From contig NZ_LMUX01000015.1 of assembly GCF_009765705.1 (NCBI RefSeq), forward strand, positions 1 to 46,269: a DNA stretch of 46,269 bases. Direction: 5' to 3'. This stretch comes from Burkholderia sp. L27(2015) (GTDB lineage: Bacteria; Pseudomonadota; Gammaproteobacteria; Burkholderiales; Burkholderiaceae). This document shows, one piece after another, positions 27,068-35,649 of the stretch. Position numbers and translations under genes: made by a program. Under the pieces are notes generated by a model, which did not search any database, was not told the origin of the DNA, and saw only the letters and a list, made by a program, of their open reading frames with translations. Position 1 is the stretch's first letter. Each line of letters opens with the position of its first letter.

Positions 27068-27411
27068 ATCAGCAAAGCCAAGCGAATCAGGAAAGTACGT
27101 GGCTTTACTGTAGAGCAGGGCTCACGGATTGCCGAAATGCGAAAGTCGAGCGGCAAGGAGGAGATAATGGTTTAAATCATAGCAGAGGTGTGCGAAATAA
27201 GCGTCGATTTGTGTCTGGATGCACACTTTATCGACGAATTAATAATCGCGCACCGCAATGAAGCGATTATGAAATTGGCATGTACTTCCCTCGAATATAA
27301 GCGTCGATGTTAAGTGTCGGCGCAAAAGTAATCGGGTTGAGGATTATCTAGGGAGGAGCGCGATATCGAGCGCTATCGCGCGCGATATCAGGCACGATCG
27401 CCACCGCGACG
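27068..27411. other. 344-bp intergenic control region between otsA and the kinase operon
   Basis: Both flanking genes are on the minus strand, so this is the 3' side of otsA and the promoter side of the kinase operon. It is AT-richer than its surroundings. It holds a dyad GTCGAT...GTGT/ACAC...ATCGAC (about 27202-27234), an 8-bp inverted repeat ATAATCGC/GCGATTAT (27242-27249, 27263-27270), a second AAGCGTCGAT copy near 27299 and a hairpin at 27358-27381. No ORF of note lies here. Confidence 0.55.
27358..27381 (-). terminator. Hairpin downstream of otsA
   Basis: GCGCGATA (27358-27365) and TATCGCGC (27374-27381) form a perfect eight-pair stem with an eight-base loop, about 30 bases beyond the otsA stop. 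There is no U-tract, so termination would need Rho or the stem may only stabilise the mRNA. GCGCGATATC also occurs as a direct repeat (27358-27367, 27380-27389). Confidence 0.4.
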
Positions 27412-28812
27412 TCATGCCGGCTGCGGCACTTCCACTTCGTTCATATCGCGCAGGAACGACGCGCTCCACCAATGAATGTCTTGCTCGCGAATCCGGCGCA
27501 GCAGCGCCGCATGGCGGTTGCGCCGCTCATCGAGCGACATCGTCAGCGCGCGCTGGATCGCATGCGCTGTACCTTCGGTGTCGTAAGGGTTCACCAGCAG
27601 CGCTTCCTTCAATTGTTCAGCACTCCCGGCGAAGCGCGACAACACCAGCATGCCCGGGTCAGCCGCGTCCTGCGCGGCGATAAATTCCTTGGCCACGAGG
27701 TTCATCCCGTCGCGCAGCGGCGTCACGAGGGCGACACGGCTCGCGCGGTACAGCCCCGGCAATCGCTTGCGCGCGATGTTGCGGTGGATATAGCGCACCG
27801 GCATCCAGTCCAGGCTACCGTAATCGCCATTGATGGCGCCGCACAGGCTGTCCATCTGGCGGCGAATCTGATCGTAGGCTTTGACCGCTTCGCGGCTGGG
27901 CGATGCGATCTGGATGAGTACGGCATTGTTGCGGGTCTCGGGGTAGTGCGCGAGCAGCTCTCGGAACGCGAGAATGCGCTGCGGCAGCCCTTTCGAATAA
28001 TCGAGCCGATCCACGCCCAGCAACAGGTTGCGCCGCGAATACTCCTGGCGGGTGCGCTCGAACATCGCGCGCCCCTCCTTGCCTTGGGCCATCTGCTCGA
28101 ACTCGTCGACGTCGATGCCGATCGGGTAGGCGTTGGCGCGTACCGTGCCGCCATACGCGCGGTAAACGTTGTCGCCCAGCGACTCAGCCTGCGCTTCGCC
28201 TTCGATGTAGTGAATGAAATGGGTGAGATCGGTGTGGCTCTGAAAGCCGACCAGATCGTAGGCGAATAGCGAGCGCATCAGCCACGCGTGTTCTGGAATA
28301 GCCGCCATGATTTGTGGCGGCGGCACCGGAATATGCAGGAAAAAGCCGATCCGATTCGTGCAACCCAGCGCGCGCAACTCAGCGGCGAGCGGTATCAGAT
28401 GGTAGTCGTGTATCCAGATCAGGTCGTCGGGCTTAAGCAAAGGCAACAGTTTGCGTGCGAAAAGCGTGTTGACGCGCCGATATCCTGCGGCAAATCGCGT
28501 ATCGAAGTTCGCCAGATCCAGCCGGTAATGAAAAACCGGCCACAGCACGTCGTTGGCGTAGCCGAGGTAATACGCGTCGTGATCCTCGCGGCACAGGTCC
28601 ACCGTGGCCATCGTCACGTTGCCGGTCTTGCGCACGTGCAGCTCGCCTTCGCCCCTGATTCCACCATCGGCTTCCTCGACGATGTCGCCGCTCCAGCCAA
28701 ACCATAGGCCGCCGGTCTGTCTCAGGGTCTCGCCTAATGCTACTGCAAGGCCGCCGGCGGCCGCCTTGCGTAAATCCGCGGTGCGATTCGAAACTGCGAC
28801 TAAACGGGGCAT
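27412..28812 (-). CDS. otsA: Alpha,alpha-trehalose-phosphate synthase (UDP-forming)
   Basis: A 466-residue GT20 enzyme of normal bacterial length that makes trehalose 6-phosphate from UDP-glucose and glucose 6-phosphate in the cytosol. It starts [12 protein letters not shown] with GGLAVAL and [10 protein letters not shown], as in E. coli OtsA. It contains [52 protein letters not shown] (the Arg/Lys phosphate contacts) and [13 protein letters not shown] near the UDP pocket. The trehalose-phosphatase gene otsB is not adjacent. Trehalose made by this route protects against osmotic and desiccation stress. It diverges from a small unknown gene across a 225-base gap in which I see no clear operator. 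Confidence 0.95.
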   Translation of the reverse strand: MPRLVAVSNRTADLRKAAAGGLAVALGETLRQTGGLWFGWSGDIVEEADGGIRGEGELHVRKTGNVTMATVDLCREDHDAYYLGYANDVLWPVFHYRLDLANFDTRFAAGYRRVNTLFARKLLPLLKPDDLIWIHDYHLIPLAAELRALGCTNRIGFFLHIPVPPPQIMAAIPEHAWLMRSLFAYDLVGFQSHTDLTHFIHYIEGEAQAESLGDNVYRAYGGTVRANAYPIGIDVDEFEQMAQGKEGRAMFERTRQEYSRRNLLLGVDRLDYSKGLPQRILAFRELLAHYPETRNNAVLIQIASPSREAVKAYDQIRRQMDSLCGAINGDYGSLDWMPVRYIHRNIARKRLPGLYRASRVALVTPLRDGMNLVAKEFIAAQDAADPGMLVLSRFAGSAEQLKEALLVNPYDTEGTAHAIQRALTMSLDERRNRHAALLRRIREQDIHWWSASFLRDMNEVEVPQPA

Positions 28813-29037
28813 GGTTATGGATACTTTCTCAGGTTAATTAAGTCGCGATTTGCAAAACTATGCGCTGGGATACACGTTGTATCGCCTTGTATCCTAAGCT
28901 ATGAGAGTGCCGCGCCGCCTTGCAGTTCAATTTCCCTGCGATGGCATCCTTTTAAACAGGGAATCGCGTGCGGGTAAAAGTATTCGGAACGATCTCGCGA
29001 TTGCCGGGACCAAACAATAAATACGGAGGAGGGCGAC

Positions 29038-29346
29038 ATGGAAATCGATACGACGGATTGGTTTGACGCGGCCGAATTTGATCCCAAGCGGCACGGCTGG
29101 TATGAAGTGCAGCTCACCAACGCAAGCACCGCGTTTGCGAAATTTGGCGAAGAGGGATGGACCGAAAAACCTGTGCTCGCATTTACTCACTGGCGCGGCT
29201 TGGTGGCGGATCCGGTTAAATCGGGTGAGACCGACACGATAGCGGCCGACGTTTCCGTGGCCACCGGGGTACGCGCGGCATGGGACGCTTTCTTCCCTGC
29301 CGGTCACATTGGCAATCCCCTTAACGGGGCCGCATCGGGCAAATAG
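29038..29346 (+). CDS. Small protein of unknown function (102 aa)
   Basis: I do not recognise this protein with certainty. It is 102 residues long, acidic, rich in Trp and Phe, with no signal peptide or membrane segment. The first half (DWFDAAEFDPKRHGWYEVQL, then a GWTEKP segment and FTHWRGL) has the W...GW...THW spacing reminiscent of DUF551-type proteins, a weak resemblance only. A strong ribosome binding site (GGAGGAGGG) indicates real and efficient translation. Its TAG stop overlaps by one base the GTG start of the following MFS gene, so the two are translationally coupled and probably functionally linked. Confidence 0.7.
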   Translation: MEIDTTDWFDAAEFDPKRHGWYEVQLTNASTAFAKFGEEGWTEKPVLAFTHWRGLVADPVKSGETDTIAADVSVATGVRAAWDAFFPAGHIGNPLNGAASGK

Positions 29347-30872
29347 TGCCGAAGCCGCAGTCCGCTCCAGAGCCGGCGCTGGAGCCCGCCCGGCAGCCCG
29401 CAGCGCAGTCCGCGCATGCTGCCGGCGCGGCGGTTGAGCCAGCGGGCAAAGTCATCGAGACTGACCTGCCGCCCCGGCTCGACCGGTTGCCGTGGGGTGG
29501 CTTTCACACGCTGATCGTGGTTGCGCTCGGCATTACCTGGTTGCTCGATGGGCTTGAGGTCACGCTGGCCGGATCGGTCGCCAGTGCACTCAAAACCAGT
29601 CCCACGCTCCATTTCAGCAACGCCGAGGTCGGCTTCGCCAGTAGCGCGTACATCGGCGGCGCGGTGCTCGGCGCACTGGGCTTCGGCTGGCTGACCGACC
29701 GGCTTGGCCGCCGCAAACTGTTCTTTATTACGCTGGTCTTGTATATCGCGGCCACGGCTGCCACCGCGTTTTCTTGGAATTTGTGGAGTTTTGTACTGTT
29801 CCGTTGTTTAACCGGGGCGGGAATCGGCGGCGAATATACCGCGATTAACTCAACGATCCAGGAGTTTACGCCGGCACGCATGCGCGGTTGGACCGACTTG
29901 GCAATCAACGGCACGTTCTGGATAGGTGCGGCGATCGGTGCGGCAGGTTCGCTGGTCTTGCTCGATACGCAGCGGTTCGGGGCCGATTTGGGCTGGCGTT
30001 TGTGTTTCCTGATTGGCGCTGCGCTCGGTCTCGCGATTTTTCTGATGCGACTTTGGGTGCCTGAGAGTCCGCGGTGGCTGATCCTGCATGGCCGCGGCGT
30101 CGAAGCGCGCAAAATCGTCGAGGGCATCGAAGACGGGTTGCGTCGTGGCGGCCACGCGCTTGCTACCGGAGCGCTCGTGCCCCTGAGGCTGAAGCAAGGG
30201 CAGGCGGTGGGTTTGCGGGTGGTGTTTCACACGCTGTTTCACCTGCATCGGCGTCGCGCGCTCACGGGCCTGACGTTGATGACTGCCCAGGCGTTCTTGT
30301 ACAACGCGATCTTTTTTACCTATGCGCTGGTGCTGACCGATTTTTACGGGGTGCCCGGCGATCGTATCGGCTGGTATTTATTGCCGTTTGCGCTCGGCAA
30401 TTTTCTGGGGCCAGTCATGTTGGGTCATTTATTCGACACGATAGGGCGCCGCAAGATGATTGCCTTTACCTATGGCGTCTCGGGAATTCTCTTGGCGGTT
30501 ACCGCGTTCTTATTCGAACGCGGGCTGCTGACCAGTACCACGCAGACCTTGGCCTGGATGGTGATCTTCTTCTTCGCGTCTGCCGCTGCGAGTTCGGCTT
30601 ATCTGACGGTCAGCGAAACCTTTCCGCTGGAGATACGTGCGCTGGCGATCGCTGTGTTCTATGCATTCGGCACAGCGTTAGGCGGTGTGATCGGGCCCGC
30701 GTTGTTCGGCCGGCTGATCGATACGCATAGTCGCGTGGCGGTGTGCGGCGGGTATTTGTTGGGCGCGGGCTTGATGATAGTCGCCGCGGTGGTGCAGGCG
30801 GTTTGGGGGACGGCCGCGGAACGCAAGTCGCTGGAGGAGGTGGCCACGCCGCTATCGGCGGCAAGCGATTGA
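29346..30872 (+). CDS. MFS transporter (metabolite/sugar porter-like)
   Basis: A 508-residue inner-membrane carrier with about 12 hydrophobic segments and a 50-residue Ala/Pro-rich hydrophilic N-terminus. MFS motifs are visible: GWLTDRLGRRKLFFITLVLY after helix two, RCLTGAGIGGEYTAINSTIQEFTPARMRGW (the sugar/aromatic-acid porter type helix four), PESPRWLILHGR and GHLFDTIGRRKMIAFTYG in the second half. It begins with GTG at 29346 without its own strong ribosome binding site, consistent with coupling to the small upstream gene. The substrate is unknown. Confidence 0.85.
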   Translation: MPKPQSAPEPALEPARQPAAQSAHAAGAAVEPAGKVIETDLPPRLDRLPWGGFHTLIVVALGITWLLDGLEVTLAGSVASALKTSPTLHFSNAEVGFASSAYIGGAVLGALGFGWLTDRLGRRKLFFITLVLYIAATAATAFSWNLWSFVLFRCLTGAGIGGEYTAINSTIQEFTPARMRGWTDLAINGTFWIGAAIGAAGSLVLLDTQRFGADLGWRLCFLIGAALGLAIFLMRLWVPESPRWLILHGRGVEARKIVEGIEDGLRRGGHALATGALVPLRLKQGQAVGLRVVFHTLFHLHRRRALTGLTLMTAQAFLYNAIFFTYALVLTDFYGVPGDRIGWYLLPFALGNFLGPVMLGHLFDTIGRRKMIAFTYGVSGILLAVTAFLFERGLLTSTTQTLAWMVIFFFASAAASSAYLTVSETFPLEIRALAIAVFYAFGTALGGVIGPALFGRLIDTHSRVAVCGGYLLGAGLMIVAAVVQAVWGTAAERKSLEEVATPLSAASD

Positions 30873-30986
30873 ACGCCGCCGCCGATAGCTATGCCACGGT
30901 ATGACGAATCGAAAGGCGGCTTCAGCCTTGCCTGAATGGATTTACCCGAGCGGACTCATCTGAGCAGCCTCACCTGAAATACCTGT

Positions 30987-32045
30987 TCAGGAGGCCATCG
31001 CCGGGTAATCGATATACCCCTGTGGGCTGGACGCATAGAACGTTTCGGGAATCGGCGTGTTCAGAGGCGCGTCCACCTTCAGTCGCTGCGGCAAATCCGG
31101 ATTCGCAATGAACAATTGGCCGAACCCGACCGCGTCGGCCTCGCCCGAGCTGAGCAATTTTTCGGCGAGCACCTTGGTGAGCTGCTGGTTGGCAATGTAG
31201 ACGCCGCCAAACGCTTCCTTGATTTTCGGTCCGATGCGCGTTTCGCTCTGCCCTTCACGGGCAAAAATAAACGCGACGCCGCGCTTGCGCAACTCGCGTG
31301 CGACGTAAGTAAACGTCTCTAGCGGGTTGGAGTCGCCCATCGTGTGGGAATCGCACGCGGGTGCCAGATGCATGCCCACGCGCGACGCGCCCCACACGTC
31401 GATACAGGCGTCGGTAATTTCCAGCATCAGGCGAGCGCGGTTTTCCAGCGAGCCGCCATAGATGTCGGTGCGATGGTTGGTGCTGTCCTGCAGGAATTGA
31501 TCGAGCAGATAGCCGTTCGCGCCGTGCACTTCAACGCCATCGAAACCGGCCGCCTTGGCGTTTTCGGCACCCTTGGCGAAGGCTGCCACGATTCCGGGAA
31601 TTTCGTCGAGCGCAAGCGCGCGCGGCGTCACGTATTCGCGTTGCGGCCGCACCAGGCTCACATGGCCCTTGGGCGCAATCGCGCTGGGCGCGACCGGCAA
31701 ATCGCCGTTGAGAAATACCGGGTCGGAAACGCGGCCGACGTGCCAGAGTTGCAGCAGGATGCGCCCACCGGCGGCATGCACGGCATCGGTGATTTTCTTC
31801 CATCCGGCGACTTGCTCATCTGACCAGATGCCCGGCGTGTCCGCATAGCCCACACCTTGCGGCGACACGGCCGTGGCTTCGGCAAGGATCAGGCCGGCCG
31901 AAGCGCGTTGCACATAGTACTGAACCATCAAATCGTTGGGCACCCGACCCGGGTTGGCCGCGCGCGAGCGCGTTAACGGCGCCATGATGATGCGGTTGGG
32001 CAACTCGAGAGCGCCGATCTTGATCGGATCAAACAAAGTGGTCAT
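30987..32045 (-). CDS. Old yellow enzyme family alkene reductase (NemA-like)
   Basis: A 352-residue FMN-dependent cytosolic oxidoreductase. Family motifs are present in order: LFDPIKIGALELPNRIIMAPLTRSRA (about 4-29), ILLQLWHVGR, EVHGANGYLLDQFLQDSTN with the substrate-binding HGAN, DIYGGSLENRARLMLEI and a C-terminal VGFGQLFIANPDL with FMN phosphate contacts. Such enzymes reduce activated double bonds of enals, maleimides, nitro compounds and quinone-like electrophiles with NAD(P)H. It follows an ArsR-type repressor gene by 55 bases on the same strand, the arrangement of nemRA-like electrophile-response operons. An AAGGAAA site supports the ATG. Confidence 0.93.
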   Translation of the reverse strand: MTTLFDPIKIGALELPNRIIMAPLTRSRAANPGRVPNDLMVQYYVQRASAGLILAEATAVSPQGVGYADTPGIWSDEQVAGWKKITDAVHAAGGRILLQLWHVGRVSDPVFLNGDLPVAPSAIAPKGHVSLVRPQREYVTPRALALDEIPGIVAAFAKGAENAKAAGFDGVEVHGANGYLLDQFLQDSTNHRTDIYGGSLENRARLMLEITDACIDVWGASRVGMHLAPACDSHTMGDSNPLETFTYVARELRKRGVAFIFAREGQSETRIGPKIKEAFGGVYIANQQLTKVLAEKLLSSGEADAVGFGQLFIANPDLPQRLKVDAPLNTPIPETFYASSPQGYIDYPAMAS

Positions 32046-32100
32046 GGATTGTTTCCTTGGATTAAGTTGAGCCGGCGGTACTGCGGCGCGGCCTGCGCCG

Positions 32101-32397
32101 TTACAGCTCGCCGTTGACGTGGTCGCGAAAAGCCTGCAGCGTGGCTTCGTTACGGCTGAAGAAAACCCACTGGCCGATCCGCCTTGCCTGGATTAACTGC
32201 GCTTTTTGCAGCGTGGCGAGGTGGGTGGACACAGTCGACTGCGAGAGGCCTGTGCGCTCGTCGATTAGCCCGGCGCATACGCCGAAATCGAGCGGGTGCG
32301 CCTGGTGTGCGAAGTACTGCTGCGGCTCTTTGAGCCACAGCAGTATCTGCCGCCGAACCGGGTTCGCGAGCGCTTTGTGTATGAGGTCGAAGTCCAT
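32101..32397 (-). CDS. ArsR-family winged-helix repressor
   Basis: A 98-residue regulator. The winged helix covers most of the protein: DLIHKALANPVRRQILLWLKE (3-23) and a recognition helix within TGLSQSTVSTHLATLQKAQLI (about 50-70), then RRIGQWVFFSRNEATLQAF. The frame extends to an ATG at 32451, but the ATG at 32397 with AGGAA upstream matches the family start. A cysteine lies in FGVCAGLIDERTG, so an electrophile-sensing role by cysteine modification is possible. It sits immediately before the old-yellow-enzyme gene and just downstream of a perfect inverted repeat, which is presumably its operator. Confidence 0.88.
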   Translation of the reverse strand: MDFDLIHKALANPVRRQILLWLKEPQQYFAHQAHPLDFGVCAGLIDERTGLSQSTVSTHLATLQKAQLIQARRIGQWVFFSRNEATLQAFRDHVNGEL

Positions 32398-32450
32398 CGC
32401 TGATTCCTGTTGCTGCTTGTTGATGCTCGTTGCTACTACTTGTCCCCTCA

Positions 32451-32498
32451 CTTATATCCCAATATCTCGAAATTAATATCGAGATATTGGGATATAAG
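32451..32498. promoter_or_regulatory. Perfect 20-8-20 inverted-repeat operator of the arsR-reductase unit
   Basis: CTTATATCCCAATATCTCGA (32451-32470) is the exact reverse complement of 32479-32498, with AATTAATA between. Each arm contains an ATAT-N4-ATAT sub-dyad, so two ArsR dimers could bind. A TATAAT hexamer on the minus strand (32506-32511) lies just upstream in the direction of transcription, so bound repressor would block the start region. Confidence 0.75.
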
Positions 32499-32613
32499 AA
32501 TCGACATTATACGATATAGATAATTGTCGTGCTGGCCGCGTCTTGGGCTCGTGCGTTACCGCGACGACGCCGCTAGACTAGGTCTATCAGCGCGCTGACA
32601 GTAGCCGCAACAC

Positions 32614-33357
32614 TCACTCAGCGCCAGCGACGGGTTCGTCGTGCAGACCGGCCGCGTCGAAGATCTCGCGGACCAGCCCAGAGGCCTTGGCTTCAACGAG
32701 AAAGGCGCTCGCGTAAGCCAGTGCCGCCGGCCGGTCGAGTGGCACCGCGATAGCGATACCGGTTTGCTGAAAGCCACCGTCGACAATGCGTGCACCGGGC
32801 AAGTCGGCCAGGAACGATTGCAGCGAATCGCGTGACAACGCCAGCGCGTCGGCTTCGCCCGTGCGGATTGCCGCGACTGCCGCGTCGACCGATTCGATCG
32901 GTGTCGGCGTCGTGTGCGTCAGCGTGCGAGCGGCGGCGCGGATGGTGGTGGTATTCGCGATGCCGACTACGCGCACATGCGCCTGGTCGACACCGGCCAA
33001 GTCGACAATTCCGGAAGCGCCGGAAACCAGATACGTGCTTTCCAGCAGGTAGTAGGCCGGGCCAAACGCCACCTTTTCACGGCGCAACGCATCGACCGGC
33101 ATAAAGGCCACGTCGACCGAGCCCGCATTGACGGCTTCCGTACAGGCTCCGGAATTCGGAAATACCGAATAGCCGACCGGAACGCCGAGCTGGCGCGCCA
33201 GCTGCGCCCCGAGTTCGACGGTCACGCCTCGAACGACGCCGCTCGCATCATCGCGCGAGACGAAAAACACGCCGGCGTTCGGCGCTTCGACTACACCCAC
33301 TCTCAAGCTGCCGGTCGCAACCAGCTCTTGCGTCACTTCGGTATCTGCGGCTTTCAA
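32614..33357 (-). CDS. SBP_bac_3-type solute-binding protein without signal peptide
   Basis: A 247-residue protein with the bacterial extracellular solute-binding fold (amino-acid receptor type). It has GSLRVGVVEAPNAGVFFV at the start, GVTVELGAQLARQLGVPVGYSVFP, SVDVAFMPVDALRRE, and VVGIANTTTIRAAART before the second lobe. The start is a TTG at 33355-33357 with a good GAGGAG site six bases upstream. No signal peptide or lipobox precedes the fold, although homologues are periplasmic. It may act in the cytosol as a sensor-like protein or reach the periplasm otherwise. No ABC permease is adjacent. It follows creA by 61 bases on the same strand. Confidence 0.75.
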   Translation of the reverse strand: MKAADTEVTQELVATGSLRVGVVEAPNAGVFFVSRDDASGVVRGVTVELGAQLARQLGVPVGYSVFPNSGACTEAVNAGSVDVAFMPVDALRREKVAFGPAYYLLESTYLVSGASGIVDLAGVDQAHVRVVGIANTTTIRAAARTLTHTTPTPIESVDAAVAAIRTGEADALALSRDSLQSFLADLPGARIVDGGFQQTGIAIAVPLDRPAALAYASAFLVEAKASGLVREIFDAAGLHDEPVAGAE

Positions 33358-33375
33358 ACTAAGCTCCTCGTTTAA

Positions 33376-33416
33376 GTTGAGACACCCGGTTGAGACACCC
33401 GGTTGATCGACACCCG
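33376..33416. repeat. 13-bp tandem repeat between creA and the binding-protein gene
   Basis: GTTGAGACACCCG occurs at 33376-33388 and 33389-33401, and with a two-base insertion at 33402-33416, followed by a GTT remnant. The array fills most of the 61-base gap and ends at the creA stop codon. Confidence 0.7.
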
Positions 33417-33418
33417 GT

Positions 33419-33886
33419 TCATTTGACCGGGATCGGCGTGGCAGCGGGCACGGGCACGGCCGTCACGCTATTTTTGGGGCTACCGGTGGCAACCCGGTCG
33501 CTATACGTCAGGTAGACCAGGGTGTTGCGCTTGCGGTCGACGACCCGCACCACATGCAGCGTCTTGAAGATAAACGACAGCCGTTCGGTAAACACATCGG
33601 TTTGAACGGGCAGTGGCGAAGTAAAGCCGATGGTGCTCACTTGCCGGCAGGCTATCGACGCTTCGGTCGGATCTTCGGCGATGCCGAGCGTGCCCTTGAC
33701 GCCGCCCGTGCGAGCGCGAGACACATAGCACGTGACGCCGGTGACCAGCGGGTCGTCGTAGGCTTCGACCACGACCCGGTCGGAACCGGTGAAATGGAAG
33801 TTGGTGTTGACGCTGGCGATTTCCTCGGCGGTGCACACATGGGCCAGTGGCAGTAGAGCGGCAAGTGCAATCAGTTTGTGAATCAT
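33419..33886 (-). CDS. creA: CreA family protein
   Basis: A 155-residue secreted protein. Residues 1-19 form a signal peptide (MIHKLIALAALLPLAHVCTA). The mature part, starting EEIASVNTNFHFTGSDRVVVEAYDDP, then VTCYVSRARTGGVKGTLGIAEDPTEASIACRQV, matches CreA of E. coli, whose function is unknown. Two cysteines may form a disulfide. The frame is open for 35 more codons upstream, but the ATG at 33886 begins the signal peptide. It diverges from the tag gene. Confidence 0.9.
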   Translation of the reverse strand: MIHKLIALAALLPLAHVCTAEEIASVNTNFHFTGSDRVVVEAYDDPLVTGVTCYVSRARTGGVKGTLGIAEDPTEASIACRQVSTIGFTSPLPVQTDVFTERLSFIFKTLHVVRVVDRKRNTLVYLTYSDRVATGSPKNSVTAVPVPAATPIPVK

Positions 33887-33939
33887 GGTATTTCCTTCTC
33901 GGGGGCCTGCTGGATCGGACCAACTCGCCAATCTCACCG

Positions 33940-33954
33940 ATACTACTTTAGTAT
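33940..33954. promoter_or_regulatory. Short palindrome in the creA/tag divergent gap
   Basis: ATACTA-CTT-TAGTAT is a perfect 6-3-6 inverted repeat, 54 bases upstream of creA and 80 bases upstream of tag. It could be an operator for either. The short length makes chance occurrence possible. Confidence 0.3.
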
Positions 33955-34034
33955 GTGCGACGTGCTCAATAAGTCGAGACGCAATCTGCACGCGGAATCG
34001 GCACGCATGAGCGTTTCATCCAGAGACTTCTTTT

Positions 34035-34685
34035 ATGACAACTACACCTGCTATCGCCAACGGGCTGCACACCGACGCGGATTCGGTAGTGCGCTGCCAG
34101 TGGTGCGGAATCACATCGATCTATCAACGCTATCACGATACCGAATGGGGTTTCCCGGTGGACGACGACCGTCAGCTATATGAAAACGTGTGCCTCGAAG
34201 GGTTTCAGGCGGGTTTGAGCTGGCTGACGATTCTGAACAAGCGTGACGCTTTCCGTCGCGGTTTTGAACAGTTCGATATGGACAAGGTCGCCAAATTTGG
34301 CGAGAAGGATATTGAACGGCTGGTCGCGGATGCAGGCATTGTGCGTCATCGCGGCAAGATCGAAGCGACCATCAATAACGCTCAGCGCGCCATTGAGATG
34401 CGTAAGGAGTTCGGTTCGCTGGCCGCTTATTTTTGGCGCTTCGAACCCCACGCCACGAGTCGGCCCAAGGTCATGACCCACGACGCGTTTCGAGCGATGC
34501 CGCCGAGCGAGCAGGCAGTGGCCTTGTCCAAGGATCTTAAAAAGCGGGGCTGGAAATTCGTCGCACCCACGACGATCTACGCGTTCATGCAGGCGATCGG
34601 TCTGGTCAACGATCATCTCGAAGGGTGCGGCGCGCGCAAGCTTGCGCTGGCTGCACGGCGCAAATTCAAAGTCGCGACCGAATAA
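34035..34685 (+). CDS. tag: DNA-3-methyladenine glycosylase I
   Basis: A 216-residue DNA repair enzyme that excises 3-methyladenine from alkylated DNA. It matches E. coli Tag: zinc ligands are Cys21 (VRCQWC), His34 (YHDTEWG), His194 and Cys198 (NDHLEGC), and the catalytic Glu55 region is VCLEGFQAGLSWLTIL. GIVRHRGKIEATINNA forms part of the helix-hairpin-helix core. A longer N-terminal leader (20 residues before RCQWC) than in E. coli is unusual but common in this group. It is convergent with a LysR gene, only four bases apart. Confidence 0.95.
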   Translation: MTTTPAIANGLHTDADSVVRCQWCGITSIYQRYHDTEWGFPVDDDRQLYENVCLEGFQAGLSWLTILNKRDAFRRGFEQFDMDKVAKFGEKDIERLVADAGIVRHRGKIEATINNAQRAIEMRKEFGSLAAYFWRFEPHATSRPKVMTHDAFRAMPPSEQAVALSKDLKKRGWKFVAPTTIYAFMQAIGLVNDHLEGCGARKLALAARRKFKVATE

Positions 34686-34689
34686 GAAC

Positions 34690-35601
34690 TTACGGCCCCG
34701 GCACCCCATCGGGAAAAGCCGTGAACTTTTCCACCATGAAATCGACGAAGGTTCGCACTTTCGCCGACATGTTGCGTCGGCTCGCGAAGGCGAGGTTCAT
34801 GCCGATGGGCGGCAGTACGCGATCGGGCAGCAGCCGCACGAGTTGACCCGCAGCGACCTCGGCGGCGACCAGATAACAGGGCAGCACGGCGATACCGAGG
34901 CCGCCGACCGCAAAGCGTCGCAGCATTTCGACATTGTTGGCGACCACGCATTGGTCTTCGCGCAGCACGGTGTCGCCGAGTTCTTCGATCGTGCGTTGGC
35001 TCACGTTGAGCTCGTTGCTGGCATGGGTCAGGAAGACATGCCGATCAAAATCGGCCGGACTGCGCGGCATGCCCTTGCGTGCAATGTATTCGGGGGAAGC
35101 CACCAGAAACAGCGCACTCGACGTGAAGCGCCGCATGACGAGCGAGGTACCGTGCTCGTTGCCGTCGGGCGTAATCACCACATCACAGCGATGCGCGACG
35201 AGATCGACCGGCTCGTCGCTCACCATCACATGCGGTATCACCTCCGGGTAGCGCTCCATATATTCTTTCAACAGCCCGGTCATATTACGCAGCCCGAAAG
35301 CCACCGGTGCCGCGATGCGCAGGATACCCGCAGGCGCTTGATGCTGCGCCGTGATCAGGTTCTCCGCGTCGTCGATATCCTCGACGATCTGCCGGGCTCG
35401 TTCCAGGAAAATATGCCCCGTTTCAGTCAGCGAGACACGCCGCGTAGTGCGCTGGAACAGGCGTATGCCGAGACGTTCTTCCAGCGCGGCTACCAGCCGA
35501 GTGGTCACGGCATTCGACAGATCCAGGTTTTCCGCTGCGCCGGTGAAGGTACCGATGTCGGCAACTTTGACAAACACACGCAGTGACTGAAGATGATCCA
35601 T
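34690..35601 (-). CDS. LysR-family transcriptional regulator at the end of the efflux operon
   Basis: A 303-residue LysR protein: HTH at about 3-62 (TFTGAAENLDLSNAVTTRLVAALEE), then [21 protein letters not shown], and an effector domain at about 90-295. It lies 48 bases downstream of emrB on the same strand, so it is probably the last gene of the hxlR-emrA-emrB unit or has its own weak promoter in the gap. A GGAGC site precedes the ATG. Target genes are unknown, and no divergently transcribed partner is present. Confidence 0.88.
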   Translation of the reverse strand: MDHLQSLRVFVKVADIGTFTGAAENLDLSNAVTTRLVAALEERLGIRLFQRTTRRVSLTETGHIFLERARQIVEDIDDAENLITAQHQAPAGILRIAAPVAFGLRNMTGLLKEYMERYPEVIPHVMVSDEPVDLVAHRCDVVITPDGNEHGTSLVMRRFTSSALFLVASPEYIARKGMPRSPADFDRHVFLTHASNELNVSQRTIEELGDTVLREDQCVVANNVEMLRRFAVGGLGIAVLPCYLVAAEVAAGQLVRLLPDRVLPPIGMNLAFASRRNMSAKVRTFVDFMVEKFTAFPDGVPGP

Positions 35602-35649
35602 CGGTAAGCTCCATGATCGAGCGCGATCTTTTTTTGACGTTCGCGCGGT

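Noticed and set aside
27163-27175. AAGGAGGAGATAATG followed at once by GTT TAA on the plus strand
   Set aside because: A perfect ribosome binding site, but the ORF is two codons long and the longer frame that ends here has no coding character. Treated as coincidence.
34642-35586. 314-codon plus-strand ORF opposite the LysR gene
   Set aside because: It starts inside tag and runs antisense to LysR. No domain recognised.
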